A stretch of DNA of 64,000 nucleotides from Parazoarcus communis SWub3 = DSM 12120 (GTDB taxonomy: Bacteria > Pseudomonadota > Gammaproteobacteria > Burkholderiales > Rhodocyclaceae), in contig NZ_QKOE01000003.1 of NCBI RefSeq assembly GCF_003226565.1, positions 186,001-250,000 on the forward strand, given 5' to 3'. Position numbers and translations under genes: made by a program. The first letter of the stretch is position 1. The number at the start of each line of letters is the position of its first letter. Positions 48,986 to 58,367 of this stretch are shown here, piece after piece. A model generated the notes under the pieces. The model did no database searches and was not told the DNA's origin. It was given only the letters and a program-made list of their open reading frames with translations.

Positions 48986-49041
48986 GGTCTGCAAAGCCTT
49001 CGGACGGGACTGCAATGGAATCGATTGGTGACCTTGCGTCC

Positions 49042-49055
49042 TTGTCGTAAATCAA
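49042..49055. promoter_or_regulatory. FNR/DNR-type box upstream of nosZ
   Basis: TTGTCGTAAATCAA matches TTGAT-N4-ATCAA at 9 of 10 defined positions. Its centre is about 41.5 bp before a start site placed by TAGAGT (49078-49083). This is the class II activator position for FNR/DNR on nosZ. Confidence 0.7.
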
Positions 49056-49220
49056 GGAACTCACCTCCTGCGCCTCCTAGAGTGCACCTGCGACAAAACG
49101 TCACAGGGACCATTGTCACAGACATCGCCAAGCAAGGGCACGGCCGCGACGGCCTCATCTGCGCTCGATCCTGATGCCTGGACAAACACCGATCACACCA
49201 GCAACGGGAGCACCCAGATC

Positions 49221-51161
49221 ATGAACGAAGCCAAGATGAATCCGGTAGACGAGATGCCCGACCCGAGCCGCCGCAAGTTCCTCAACACCGCAGCGGTCGC
49301 CGGCATCGCCGGTGCGGGCCTGTCGGTCGGTTTGTCGGCATGCAACAAGGATGCGCCAGCCCCCACCGCAGGCGCTGCCGCACAACCGGTTGCAGCCGCC
49401 TCGCATGCGGCCAATGCGCATCTGAAGCCGGGCGAGCTCGACACCTACTACGGCCTGTGGAGCGGCGGTCACACGGGCGACTTCCGCGTGCTCGGTTTGC
49501 CGTCGGGGCGCGAGCTTCATCGGGTACCGTGCTTCGTCCCGGACGCCCTGGTCGGCTGGGGGCATACGAATGAATCGAAGGCCATCATGGGCACCAAGCC
49601 CGACGGCAGCCTGCGCTACACCGTCGCCGACACCCACCACACCCACGCCTCTTACAAGGACGGCAACTACGACGGCCGCTACGCCTGGATCAACGACAAG
49701 ATCAACAGCCGCATCGCCCGTATCCGGCTGGATTATTTCATCTGCGACAAGATCACCGAACTGCCCAATGTACAGGGCTTCCACGGTATTTTTCCGGACA
49801 AGCGCGATCCAGTGGACCCGGCAATCAACTACACCACCCGGGTGTTCTGCGGTGCCGAGTTCCATATTCCGCTACCCAATGACGGGCGCGACCTCGACGC
49901 GCCTGAAAAGTACCGCACCCTGTTCTCCTGCGTCGACGCGGAGAGCATGGAGGTGCGTTGGCAGGTACTGATCGACGGCAACTGCGACCTCGCCGCCACA
50001 TCGTATGACGGCAAGCTCGCCGCCACCAACCAGTACAACACCGAGGGCGGCTACCACTACGAAGGCATGATGTCGGCCGAGCGCGACGCCTGCCTGTTCT
50101 TCAACATCGCCCGCATCGAGCAGGCGGTCAAGGACGGCAAGTTCACCACTTTCGGCACGTCCAAGGTGCCCGTCGTCGATGGCACCAAGACCGCCAACGC
50201 CGACCCGAAAACCGCCCTGGTCGCCTATGTATCGGTGCCGAAGAACCCGCACGGGGTCAATGCCAGCCCGGACGGCAAGTACTTCATCTGCGCCGGCAAG
50301 CTCTCGCCCACCGGCACCGTGATCGAACTGTCCAAGGTGCTGGAGTGGTTCGACGGCAAGCTGGACGATGTGGACAAGGCCATCGTCGCCGAAGTCGAAC
50401 TCGGCCTCGGCCCGCTGCACACCGCCTTCGACGGCCGCGGCAACGCCTACACCACGCTGTTCCTCGACAGCCAGATCGTGAAGTGGAACGTCGAGGCCGC
50501 GATCAAGTTTCACGCTGGCGACAAGGGCGCACAATACGTGGTCGATCGCCTGGATGTGCACTACCAGCCCGGTCACATCAATGCATCGCAGTCGGAGACC
50601 ATGTTCGCCGACGGCAAGTGGCTGTGCGTCGGCTGCAAGTTCTCCAAAGACCGCTTCCTGCCGGTCGGTCCGCTGCATGCCGAAACCGAACAGCTGGTCG
50701 ATATCTCGGGCGAGAAGATGGTGCTGGTTGCCGACCATCCGGTACGGCCGGAACCGCACGACTTCATCATCTTCAAGCGCGAGTTGCTGAGTCCGAAGCA
50801 GGTCTATGACATCAACGAGTTTCCGCTGGCAGTCAAGGACCCGAAGGAAGCCGGGGTGTTCCGCGACGGCAACAAGGTCACGGTCAAGATCACTTCGCTC
50901 GCCCCGGCCTTCGAGCCACGCGAGTTCAGACTCAAGGTCGGCGACGAAGTCACCATCATCCTGACCAACCTCGACAAGATCGAGGATCTGACCCATGGCT
51001 TCGCGATTCCGAAATACAACGTCAACTTCATCGTCAACCCGCAGGAGACCAAGTCGATCACCTTCAAGGCCGACAAGCCGGGCGTGTTCTGGTGCTATTG
51101 CACCCACTTCTGCCATGCGCTGCACCTGGAGATGCGCAGCCGGATGATCGTCGAGGCATGA
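49221..51161 (+). CDS. nosZ: Nitrous-oxide reductase, clade I (Tat type)
   Basis: A 646-residue periplasmic multicopper enzyme that reduces N2O to N2, the last step of denitrification. The Tat signal is SRRKFLNTAAVAGIAGAG, the seven-bladed propeller carries the CuZ histidines (THHTHAS, DVHYQPGHINAS), and the C-terminal cupredoxin has the CuA site FWCYCTHFCHALHLEM (about residues 623-638). The start at 49221 has GGGAG nine bases before it. It stands first, followed by nosR. Confidence 0.97.
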   Translation: MNEAKMNPVDEMPDPSRRKFLNTAAVAGIAGAGLSVGLSACNKDAPAPTAGAAAQPVAAASHAANAHLKPGELDTYYGLWSGGHTGDFRVLGLPSGRELHRVPCFVPDALVGWGHTNESKAIMGTKPDGSLRYTVADTHHTHASYKDGNYDGRYAWINDKINSRIARIRLDYFICDKITELPNVQGFHGIFPDKRDPVDPAINYTTRVFCGAEFHIPLPNDGRDLDAPEKYRTLFSCVDAESMEVRWQVLIDGNCDLAATSYDGKLAATNQYNTEGGYHYEGMMSAERDACLFFNIARIEQAVKDGKFTTFGTSKVPVVDGTKTANADPKTALVAYVSVPKNPHGVNASPDGKYFICAGKLSPTGTVIELSKVLEWFDGKLDDVDKAIVAEVELGLGPLHTAFDGRGNAYTTLFLDSQIVKWNVEAAIKFHAGDKGAQYVVDRLDVHYQPGHINASQSETMFADGKWLCVGCKFSKDRFLPVGPLHAETEQLVDISGEKMVLVADHPVRPEPHDFIIFKRELLSPKQVYDINEFPLAVKDPKEAGVFRDGNKVTVKITSLAPAFEPREFRLKVGDEVTIILTNLDKIEDLTHGFAIPKYNVNFIVNPQETKSITFKADKPGVFWCYCTHFCHALHLEMRSRMIVEA

Positions 51162-51189
51162 CGCTGACAACCTGATCCAGCACCACCGA

Positions 51190-51220
51190 CACAAGGGGCC
51201 TTGCGCCCCTTGTGCGTTTT
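51190..51220 (+). terminator. Terminator after nosZ
   Basis: CACAAGGGGC (51190-51199) pairs with GCCCCTTGTG (51205-51214), followed by CGTTTTG. It separates nosZ from nosR, which has its own FNR-type box. Confidence 0.8.
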
Positions 51221-51251
51221 GATGCATCGGTCATCGCCGCATTCCGGGGAA

Positions 51252-51265
51252 TTGATCCGGAACAA
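51252..51265. promoter_or_regulatory. FNR/DNR-type box upstream of nosR
   Basis: TTGATCCGGAACAA: a perfect left half and a 4 of 5 right half. The centre is about 41.5 bp before a start site inferred from TAGACT (51288-51293). Confidence 0.65.
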
Positions 51266-51321
51266 GTACAGCGTGACCCCGAGTTCCTAGACTGCATCGT
51301 AATTTCCTTATGGAGTGGGTC

Positions 51322-53514
51322 ATGAAGCTGCACACCGCCTGGCGCGGCGCCCTATCCTTCCTGCTGCACGGACTCGCGCTGTGCGCCACACTTGCCAGCC
51401 CGACGGCAAGTGCCCAGACCGCCTACGAGGCAGCCCTGCCCGAGGGCATCAACAACGCACCGACACTATGCGACATGGTGGCCTGCACCGAGGTGCTGCC
51501 CGGCGCAACGATCTTCTCCGAACGCAAGGGACAGCCACGCTACGTCGAAGGCTTTGCCGAGCACGACGGCCAGCGCAAGCTGACCGGATACGTGATGCTG
51601 TCGACCGACATCACGGACACGCCCGCCTACTCCGGCAAACCGGTGGTGACGCTGATCGGCATGAACACCGAAGGCCGCTTCACCGGGGTGAAGATCCTCA
51701 AGCACTCAGAACCCATCCTGCTGCTGGGGATTCCTGAATCGGCGCTGGTCCGGTTCAATGACCAATATCTGGGCAAGTTTGTTGGCGACAACATCGAAAT
51801 CGGCCGTTCGCGGCCAGAAGAAGACATCATCGGCCTGGACGCGATCTCGGGCGCGACCGTCACGGTGATTGCCCAGAATCAGGTGATGATGACCTCCGGC
51901 GCCGCGGTCGCGCGCCAGGTTGGGATCCTTGAGCCCACCATCCGGGAGCAGGCGCGATTTGTCGATCGCCAGCGTCCGCTCGATTGGGCCAAGATGGTGC
52001 GCGAAGGCGCCGTGCAGCGACTGACCGTAACGCCCGAGCAGGTGGGCCTCGCACGCAGCCCCGAACCCTTCATCGACTTGTGGTATGGCTACCTCAACCA
52101 TCCCGAGATCGGCCGCGCGGTGCTGGGTGCCGATGGCTGGCAAGCCCTGATGACCCGTCTGAAGGAGGGCGAACATGCGATCTTCGTGATTCGCACGGGC
52201 GGAATCGAGTCGTTCAAGGGTTCGGGATTCGTACGCGGCGGGCTCTATGACCGGGTCCAGATCCGCCAGGGCCAGGACGCCTTCACCTTCCGCGATCTCG
52301 ACTATCTCAACCTGTACGGCGTTCGCGCAGCGGGCGCGCCTGCCTTTGACGAGTCGGCGATCTTCATCGTGCGCTCACCCGCCTTCTCCGGCGCCTTTCC
52401 GTGGAAGTTCATCTTTCTCGGCAATCGTGTGGATCGCGCCACCGGCGCACGTAGTTTTGCCAACTTCGACACCGAATACTGGCTGCCAGACCACTACCTG
52501 GAGGGCGGCCGCCCCATCGTGAAAAAACCCGATGCGCCCTGGGTGCGAATCTGGAAGACGCGGGCGCTGGAGATCGGCCTGTTCTCCGCGCTGCTGGTCG
52601 CGGTCGCGGTGGTGTATGCCCAGCGCGACCGCCTGACCCGCCGCGCCACCCACAAGAACAAATGGCCGGTCAATGTCTTCAAGTACTCGGCCTGGATCAT
52701 CAGCATTGGCTTTGTCGGCTTCGGCCTGCTCGCCCAGCCCTCCATCACCCAGGTCCTGACCTGGTTCCATTCTCTGCTGTTCCAGTGGCAATGGGCGCTG
52801 TTCCTTACCGATCCATTCATCTTCCTGTTCTGGATCTTCATCATCGTCACCGTGTTCCTGTGGGGACGCGGGCTGTTCTGCGGCTGGCTGTGCCCCTTTG
52901 GTTCGCTATCAGAGTTGCTCTACAAACTGGCACGGGCGGTCGGCCTGAAGCGCTTCCAGTTTGTCTTGCCGATGGCCTGGCACAACCGCTTGAAATGGGT
53001 GAAGTACTTCGTCTTCTTCGGTCTGCTGGCGGTATCGATGTTCTCGATGGGGCTCGCCGAGAAACTGGCCGAGGTCGAACCCTTCAAGACCACCTTCCTG
53101 GTCGGCCTGTTCAACCGCAGCTGGCCTTACACCTTGTTTGCCGCAAGCCTGCTCGGGCTGTCGATCTTCACCGAGCGGCCGTTCTGCAAATACCTGTGCC
53201 CGCTCGGTGCCGCACTGGCGATGCCTTCGACCTTCCGCTGGTTCGGCCTCAAACGCAAGCAGGCCTGCGACAGCTGTGCCGCGTGCGCGCGCGGCTGCGG
53301 CTCCAATGCCATCGACGCGGACGGCCGCATCGATCATCGTGAATGCATGCTCTGCCTCGACTGCATGGTGCTGTACACCGACATGCATGCCTGCCCGCCC
53401 TTGTCGCAAGAGCGCAAGCGCCGCACCAAGGCCGGCCTGCCACTGACACCCATCGGTGCCGACGGCTATTTCATCCCGATCAAGCCGGTGCCTGCACGCA
53501 CCGCCAAGGTCTGA
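51322..53514 (+). CDS. nosR: NosR, flavin/iron-sulfur membrane protein for N2O reduction
   Basis: A 730-residue polytopic protein that supplies electrons for NosZ maturation or activity. It has a signal segment, a periplasmic FMN-binding domain with SGAT (DAISGATVT), a set of membrane helices, two CxxxCP motifs (CGWLCPFG and CKYLCPLG), and a C-terminal pair of 4Fe-4S sites (CDSCAACARGCG and CMLCLDC). The ATG at 51322 has GGAG six bases upstream and is preferred over 51310. Confidence 0.95.
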   Translation: MKLHTAWRGALSFLLHGLALCATLASPTASAQTAYEAALPEGINNAPTLCDMVACTEVLPGATIFSERKGQPRYVEGFAEHDGQRKLTGYVMLSTDITDTPAYSGKPVVTLIGMNTEGRFTGVKILKHSEPILLLGIPESALVRFNDQYLGKFVGDNIEIGRSRPEEDIIGLDAISGATVTVIAQNQVMMTSGAAVARQVGILEPTIREQARFVDRQRPLDWAKMVREGAVQRLTVTPEQVGLARSPEPFIDLWYGYLNHPEIGRAVLGADGWQALMTRLKEGEHAIFVIRTGGIESFKGSGFVRGGLYDRVQIRQGQDAFTFRDLDYLNLYGVRAAGAPAFDESAIFIVRSPAFSGAFPWKFIFLGNRVDRATGARSFANFDTEYWLPDHYLEGGRPIVKKPDAPWVRIWKTRALEIGLFSALLVAVAVVYAQRDRLTRRATHKNKWPVNVFKYSAWIISIGFVGFGLLAQPSITQVLTWFHSLLFQWQWALFLTDPFIFLFWIFIIVTVFLWGRGLFCGWLCPFGSLSELLYKLARAVGLKRFQFVLPMAWHNRLKWVKYFVFFGLLAVSMFSMGLAEKLAEVEPFKTTFLVGLFNRSWPYTLFAASLLGLSIFTERPFCKYLCPLGAALAMPSTFRWFGLKRKQACDSCAACARGCGSNAIDADGRIDHRECMLCLDCMVLYTDMHACPPLSQERKRRTKAGLPLTPIGADGYFIPIKPVPARTAKV

Positions 53515-53526
53515 CAGGAGCCCGCC

Positions 53527-53955
53527 ATGGTCGACCCACGCATGCTCACCGACGCGGCTGAACCGCCCTACGCCGCGGGCAACAGCCTGTTGCACCGCCT
53601 GGCCGCCGAGGTCTGGGATCACCTCTGGCCCTGGAGCCGCAGCGGCTTCCAGCGCCAGCGCACGCTGCAGGCAGCCGGGCTGGCGCTGGCACTGGCCGCC
53701 AGCACCGCCTGGGTGCTGGCCGCGCTGGGGCGGCTCGATGCCGGCGCGATCATCGCCTGGTGGTTTGGCTGGAGCGTGTTCGAGATCCTCGTCCGCCTGG
53801 GCGCAAAGCCCTATGTGAAGGACGGTCCATGGTGGGGCAAGCGCTACCGGCGTGCCAGCCTGATGGACATGATCTGTTATGTCGGCTTCAAGAACCTGTT
53901 GATTGGCACCAGCCTGTTCATCGGCCTGAAGTCAGCCGGCCTTGTGGTGCTGTAA
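53527..53955 (+). CDS. Small membrane protein of the nos cluster
   Basis: A 142-residue protein with two or three hydrophobic segments (LALALAASTAWVLAALG, IIAWWFGWSVFEILV, MICYVGFKNLLIGTSLFIGL). Between them lies YVKDGPWWGKRYRRASLMDM. It sits 12 bp after nosR and 8 bp before nosD, so it is part of the nos operon. I do not recognise a characterised family; position suggests a helper of NosR or electron delivery. Confidence 0.75.
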   Translation: MVDPRMLTDAAEPPYAAGNSLLHRLAAEVWDHLWPWSRSGFQRQRTLQAAGLALALAASTAWVLAALGRLDAGAIIAWWFGWSVFEILVRLGAKPYVKDGPWWGKRYRRASLMDMICYVGFKNLLIGTSLFIGLKSAGLVVL

Positions 53956-53963
53956 GGCCTCCG

Positions 53964-55280
53964 ATGTTTGGCATGCTCACCCTCCCCGTCCTGCCACCCT
54001 GGCGCAACGGCCTCCGTGCCGGTCTGACCCTGTGCACCGGCATGCTGCTGTGGATCAGCGCGGCAGCCGCAGCCACGCTGCAGGTGGCACCCGGCCAGTC
54101 GATCCAGGCCGCGATCGACCGTGCTGCGGCAGGCGACACGATCGAGATCGCGCGCGCGCACTATGTCGAGAACCTGCGCATCACCCGTCCGCTGACCCTG
54201 CGCGGCATCGATCGGCCCACGGTGTCAGGCGGCCTCAAGGGCGACACCATCCGGATCGCAGCGGAGGATGTCACGATCGAGGGGCTGATCGTATCCGACT
54301 CGGGCGACAGCCTGCGCGAGCAGAATGCCGGCATCTACCTGCAGCCCGGCTCGCACCGAGCGGTCGTACGCAACTGCGACATCACCTACAGTCTGTTCGG
54401 TCTGTGGATCGAGCAAGCCAATGATGTGCTGATCGAAAACAACCTGATCACCGGCAAGCGTGAATATCAATCGTCCCAGCGTGGCAACGGCATCCAGCTG
54501 TACAACACCCATCGCGCGCGGATCATCGGCAACAACATCAGCTTCGTGCGCGACGCACTGTATGTGGACGTCTCCCACAATGCGGTCTTTCGCGGCAACA
54601 AACTGCACCACAGCCGCTACGGCACCCACTACATGAACGCCTATGACAATGTGTGGGAGGACAACGACACCTGGATGAACCGCGGTGGCCTGGCACTGAT
54701 GGAAGTGCGCCGCATTACCGTGCGCAACAACCGGGCCTGGGCCAATTCGGACCACGGCATCATGCTGCGCACGATCCAGGATTCGGTGGTGGAGAACAAC
54801 ATCGTCGCCGGCAACCAGCGTGGCTTCTTCATCTACGACGCCGAATACAACGCGCTGCGCGGCAACGCCATCATCGACAACGTGGTCGGTGTGCATCTGT
54901 GGGCCGGCTCCAAGAACAACGAGGTCGAGGGCAACGACTTCATCGCCAACCGCGAACAGGTGCGCTACGTCGGCGCGCGCGACATGCCCTGGGGCACGAA
55001 ATCCGGCAATCACTGGAGCAACTACCTGGGCTGGGATCGCAACGGCGACGGCACAGGCGACATCCAGTACGAAGCCAACGACCTGGTGGACCGCCTGTCG
55101 TGGCGGCATCCGATGATGAAGCTGCTGCTGGCCAGCCCTGCGGTACAGACCCTGCGCCTGGTGGGCCAGCAGTTTCCGCTGCTGCGCGCGCCCAGCATCG
55201 TCGATCCGAACCCACAGATGCAGCCGCACAACCCTGACTGGAGCCAATGGCGTGGCAGACACTTCCCCCGCTCCCAATGA
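53964..55280 (+). CDS. nosD: NosD, periplasmic copper-site maturation protein
   Basis: A 438-residue exported protein with a signal peptide and a right-handed beta-helix of carbohydrate-binding/pectate-lyase-like (NosD/CASH) repeats, seen as recurring N-N-x-I/A segments (LIENNLITGKRE, VVENNIVAGNQRG). With NosF and NosY it supports assembly of the CuZ centre. ATG at 53973 is an alternative start. It overlaps nosF by 29 bases. Confidence 0.95.
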   Translation: MFGMLTLPVLPPWRNGLRAGLTLCTGMLLWISAAAAATLQVAPGQSIQAAIDRAAAGDTIEIARAHYVENLRITRPLTLRGIDRPTVSGGLKGDTIRIAAEDVTIEGLIVSDSGDSLREQNAGIYLQPGSHRAVVRNCDITYSLFGLWIEQANDVLIENNLITGKREYQSSQRGNGIQLYNTHRARIIGNNISFVRDALYVDVSHNAVFRGNKLHHSRYGTHYMNAYDNVWEDNDTWMNRGGLALMEVRRITVRNNRAWANSDHGIMLRTIQDSVVENNIVAGNQRGFFIYDAEYNALRGNAIIDNVVGVHLWAGSKNNEVEGNDFIANREQVRYVGARDMPWGTKSGNHWSNYLGWDRNGDGTGDIQYEANDLVDRLSWRHPMMKLLLASPAVQTLRLVGQQFPLLRAPSIVDPNPQMQPHNPDWSQWRGRHFPRSQ

Positions 55281-56202
55281 AGCGCATGCCGGCACGGCCC
55301 CGATGGTCGTCGCCCGCAGCGTACGCAAGCACTATGGCGCGATCCACGCGGTCGACGGCATCGATCTCGACATCCGCCAAGGCGAACTGTTCGGCCTGAT
55401 CGGGCACAACGGTGCAGGCAAGAGCACGCTGTTCAAGATGATGCTCGGTCTGATCCCCATCACATCAGGCGAGATCCGTATCGACGGTGCAGCAGTGCAT
55501 GGAGCCGACTTCCGCGCCGTGCGGCGCAGCGTCGGCTACCTGCCGGAGAACGTCGTGCTCTATGACAACCTGACCGGGCTCGAAACCCTGCATTTTTTCG
55601 CCCGCCTCAAGCGTGTTCCGCCGCAGCAGGCCATGGCCGTGCTCGAGCGCGTCGGCCTGGCCCATGCCGCAAAACGGCGGGTGCGCGAGTACTCCAAAGG
55701 CATGCGCCAGCGCCTCGGTTTCGCCCAGGCCTTGCTCGGCACGCCACGCATCCTGTTTCTCGACGAACCCACGACCGGCCTCGACCCCGAAGCCATCCGC
55801 GGTTTCTACGCCATCCTGCGGCAGTTGCGCAGCGAGGGGGTGACCATGGTCATCACCTCCCACATCCTTGCCGAGATCCAGGAGCGGGTGGACCGGCTGG
55901 CGATCATGAGTGCCGGTCGCATCCAGGCCTGCGGCACGGTGCAAGCCCTGCGCGAGGCGATGGATCTGCCACTGAGCTTCACCGTCCGCGTGGCACCGGA
56001 AGACTTTGCCACTGTGCGCGCCGCACTGGGTCACCTGCCAGTGTCCTCGATCGAGGCCGGGGAGACGCACGTTACCGTGCAGTGCCGGCGCGACGCCAAG
56101 ATGGCGGTGATCGATGCACTGGCACGACTCGATGACCGGGTGCTCGACCTGGCCATCCACGAACCCTCGCTCGAAGACGTGTTCTTCGGCTTTGCCGACT
56201 GA
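55252..56202 (+). CDS. nosF: NosF, ABC ATPase for nitrous-oxide reductase maturation
   Basis: A 316-residue ATPase with Walker A GHNGAGKST, signature YSKGMRQRL and Walker B ILFLDEPTTG, plus a ~80-residue C-terminal extension typical of NosF. The frame begins with GTG at 55252 inside nosD; an ATG at 55303 (MVVARSVRK) would remove 17 residues. It works with NosY and NosD. Confidence 0.95.
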   Translation: MADTSPAPNEAHAGTAPMVVARSVRKHYGAIHAVDGIDLDIRQGELFGLIGHNGAGKSTLFKMMLGLIPITSGEIRIDGAAVHGADFRAVRRSVGYLPENVVLYDNLTGLETLHFFARLKRVPPQQAMAVLERVGLAHAAKRRVREYSKGMRQRLGFAQALLGTPRILFLDEPTTGLDPEAIRGFYAILRQLRSEGVTMVITSHILAEIQERVDRLAIMSAGRIQACGTVQALREAMDLPLSFTVRVAPEDFATVRAALGHLPVSSIEAGETHVTVQCRRDAKMAVIDALARLDDRVLDLAIHEPSLEDVFFGFAD

Positions 56203-56212
56203 GGAGGCGAAG

Positions 56213-57028
56213 ATGGAAATCGCACAGATCACCACCATCGCCGGCAAGGAGTTCTGGGACCGCGTCCGCAACCGCTGGGTACTGGCCGTTGCCCTGATCT
56301 TCACCGCATTCGCGCTGGTCATCGCCTATTTTGGCGCCGCCCAGCAGGGTGCGGTCGGCTTCCGTTCGATCGAAGTCACCATTGCCAGCCTGGTCAGCCT
56401 GGTCATCTACCTGATCCCGCTGATCGCCCTGGTGCTGGGCTTCGACGCCATCGTCGGCGAGCGCGAACGCGGCTCGCTGGATCTGCTGCTGTCGATGCCG
56501 ATCACCCGGGGCGAGTTGTTGCTGGGCAAGTATCTCGGGCTTGCCGGGGCGCTCGCGTTCTCGACCATCACCGGCTTCGGTCTGGTGGCCCTGGTGCTGT
56601 CGGCACAGCTGGATCTCAACGCGCTGTTCCATTACTTCGGCTTCATGGCCAGTTCGGTGCTGCTTGGCTGCGCCTTTCTCAGCCTGGCGGTCATGCTGTC
56701 GGCGTTCGCCGCCGATCGCACCCGAGCCTCGGGGCTTGCCATTGCGCTGTGGTTCTTCTTCGTCCTGGTATTCGACCTGCTGTTGCTGGGTGCGCTGGTG
56801 GTGTCGGGCGGGCAATGGGGCGGCGAGCTCTTCCCCTATCTGCTGTTGCTGAACCCGGCGGATGTATTCCGCATCCTCAACATCTTTTCGCTCGAAGACG
56901 TCCGCACGCTCTATGGGCTGGCCACCGTGTTCCCGCCAACGCTGGCACAACCCTGGCTGCTTGGTCTGGTGATGCTGGGCTGGATCGTGCTGCCCCTGGC
57001 GGTCGCCACCTGGCGCTTCCGCCGCTAG
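56213..57028 (+). CDS. nosY: NosY, ABC permease for nitrous-oxide reductase maturation
   Basis: A 271-residue inner-membrane permease with six hydrophobic helices and the conserved GERERGSLDLLLSMPI coupling loop. GAGGAGG precedes the ATG at 56213. It pairs with NosF and NosD. Confidence 0.95.
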   Translation: MEIAQITTIAGKEFWDRVRNRWVLAVALIFTAFALVIAYFGAAQQGAVGFRSIEVTIASLVSLVIYLIPLIALVLGFDAIVGERERGSLDLLLSMPITRGELLLGKYLGLAGALAFSTITGFGLVALVLSAQLDLNALFHYFGFMASSVLLGCAFLSLAVMLSAFAADRTRASGLAIALWFFFVLVFDLLLLGALVVSGGQWGGELFPYLLLLNPADVFRILNIFSLEDVRTLYGLATVFPPTLAQPWLLGLVMLGWIVLPLAVATWRFRR

Positions 57029-57049
57029 CCCTCAATCACGGAGAATCCC

Positions 57050-57589
57050 ATGTGCACTCATCACGCCTGCATCGACCGCCGCCGCTTCCTGCTCGCCAGC
57101 GCCGCAGCCGGGCTGCTTGCAGCCTGCGGCACGGGCGAGAGCGGTGGCAAGCCAGCCGTCGCGATCGAAATCGACACCAGCAGCAGTTGCGCGCTCGATG
57201 GCATGCTGCTGGCCGATTACCCCGGCCCGAAAGCGCAGATCCACTACGAGGGCCTTGCCCAGCCAGACTGGTTCTGCGACACGGTGGAGATGTTCTCCAT
57301 CCATCTCAATCCGGAGCAAGCCCGCCGCGTCACCGCGATGTACGTGCAGGACATGGGCAAGGCCGACTGGGAACGCCCGCGCGGCCACTGGATTGACGCC
57401 CGCAGTGCGGTCTATGTCCAGGGCTCCAGGCGACGTGGGTCGATGGGCCCGACGATGGCCTCGTTCTCCACCGAGGCAGACGCCCGCGCATTCGCCCAGG
57501 CGTGGGGCGGCAAAGTGCTGCGCTTTAACGAAGTCACCCCCGACATGGTCGTGCTCGATGGCGGTGCATTGCACGACCAGCGGATGTAA
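57050..57589 (+). CDS. nosL: NosL copper-binding lipoprotein
   Basis: A 179-residue NosL with Arg-rich export signal (DRRRFLLASAAAGLLAACG) and lipobox LAAC. The copper-site region is CALDGMLLADYPGPKAQIH followed by FCDTVEMF. It delivers copper for the NosZ CuZ site. It is 21 bp after nosY and 8 bp before a second NosL-like gene. Confidence 0.93.
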   Translation: MCTHHACIDRRRFLLASAAAGLLAACGTGESGGKPAVAIEIDTSSSCALDGMLLADYPGPKAQIHYEGLAQPDWFCDTVEMFSIHLNPEQARRVTAMYVQDMGKADWERPRGHWIDARSAVYVQGSRRRGSMGPTMASFSTEADARAFAQAWGGKVLRFNEVTPDMVVLDGGALHDQRM

Positions 57590-57597
57590 GCAGGATC

Positions 57598-58233
57598 ATG
57601 ACGCTCACCTCAGGCACACGTCGCCGCATCCTGCTGGGCCTGTCCGGTGCCAGCCTGCTCGGTGCAAGCGCCCTGTTCGTGAAGTTCACCATGGGCACGC
57701 GGGTCGACTTCCAGCCAGCGCTAGAGGACTTCTGCATTGTCGCCAGCGCCCCCTTCGCCCAAGCCCATCCGTGGGACCCGACAAGCGGTCTCGGCCAGTA
57801 CGACGCCCGCCCGGTACCTGCCCAGGCGCGCTGCCCGGTGTGCGGCATGTATCCGGCGCGCCATCCGGCCTGGGCCGCACAGCTGATCTTTACCGACGGC
57901 AGTGCCCACTTCTTCGACTCGCCCGTGGACCTGCTGCTGTTCCTAGAAGCACCGGCACGCTTCGACCCGGAGCACAGCGTCGCCGATGTCGCGGTAATTC
58001 ATGTCACCGACCACGGCAGCCGGCAGTGGACCGACGGCAGGCAGGCCTACGTTGTGCTCGGTTCAGGGGTTCATGGCCCGATGCGCGGTCCGGACCTGCC
58101 CGCCTTCGCCGACCCGGCCGCCGCGATGGCTTTCAGCCAGCAGCATGGCGGACAAGCCGTGCGCCTCACCGACATCGACACTCAGACCCTCGCCCGCCTG
58201 CGCGATGGCCTGCATGGCGGAACGCCACAGTAA
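57598..58233 (+). CDS. Second NosL-family protein
   Basis: A 211-residue protein with the NosL core RCPVCGMYPARHPAWAAQLI, followed by DGSAHFFDSPVDLLLFL. It has a twin-arginine-like N-terminus (TRRRILLGLSG) but no lipobox, so it is probably anchored by its N-terminal helix or released. It lies 8 bp after nosL and looks like a second copper chaperone; its separate role is unknown. Confidence 0.85.
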   Translation: MTLTSGTRRRILLGLSGASLLGASALFVKFTMGTRVDFQPALEDFCIVASAPFAQAHPWDPTSGLGQYDARPVPAQARCPVCGMYPARHPAWAAQLIFTDGSAHFFDSPVDLLLFLEAPARFDPEHSVADVAVIHVTDHGSRQWTDGRQAYVVLGSGVHGPMRGPDLPAFADPAAAMAFSQQHGGQAVRLTDIDTQTLARLRDGLHGGTPQ

Positions 58234-58313
58234 AGACGGGCAACCGTTATTGAATAAACTACTTGGCTTGACCAATTTGGCTCAAACCAACCCGGCTCGT
58301 TGGCGTGACAGCC

Positions 58314-58337
58314 GAAAAAAAGGGGGCCGAAGCCCCC
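58314..58337 (-). terminator. Terminator of the cytochrome c5-type gene
   Basis: GGGGGC (58322-58327) pairs with GCCCCC (58332-58337) around CGAA, and the minus strand continues into a T-run (the plus-strand A-run 58314-58321). It ends the convergent cytochrome transcript. Confidence 0.85.
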
Positions 58338-58367
58338 GAATCGCTCACTCCCACGGTACGACACCGC

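Noticed and set aside
49113-49220. Longer nosZ start at 49113
   Set aside because: It would put 36 residues before the Tat signal and lacks a ribosome site. The start at 49221 fits the family.
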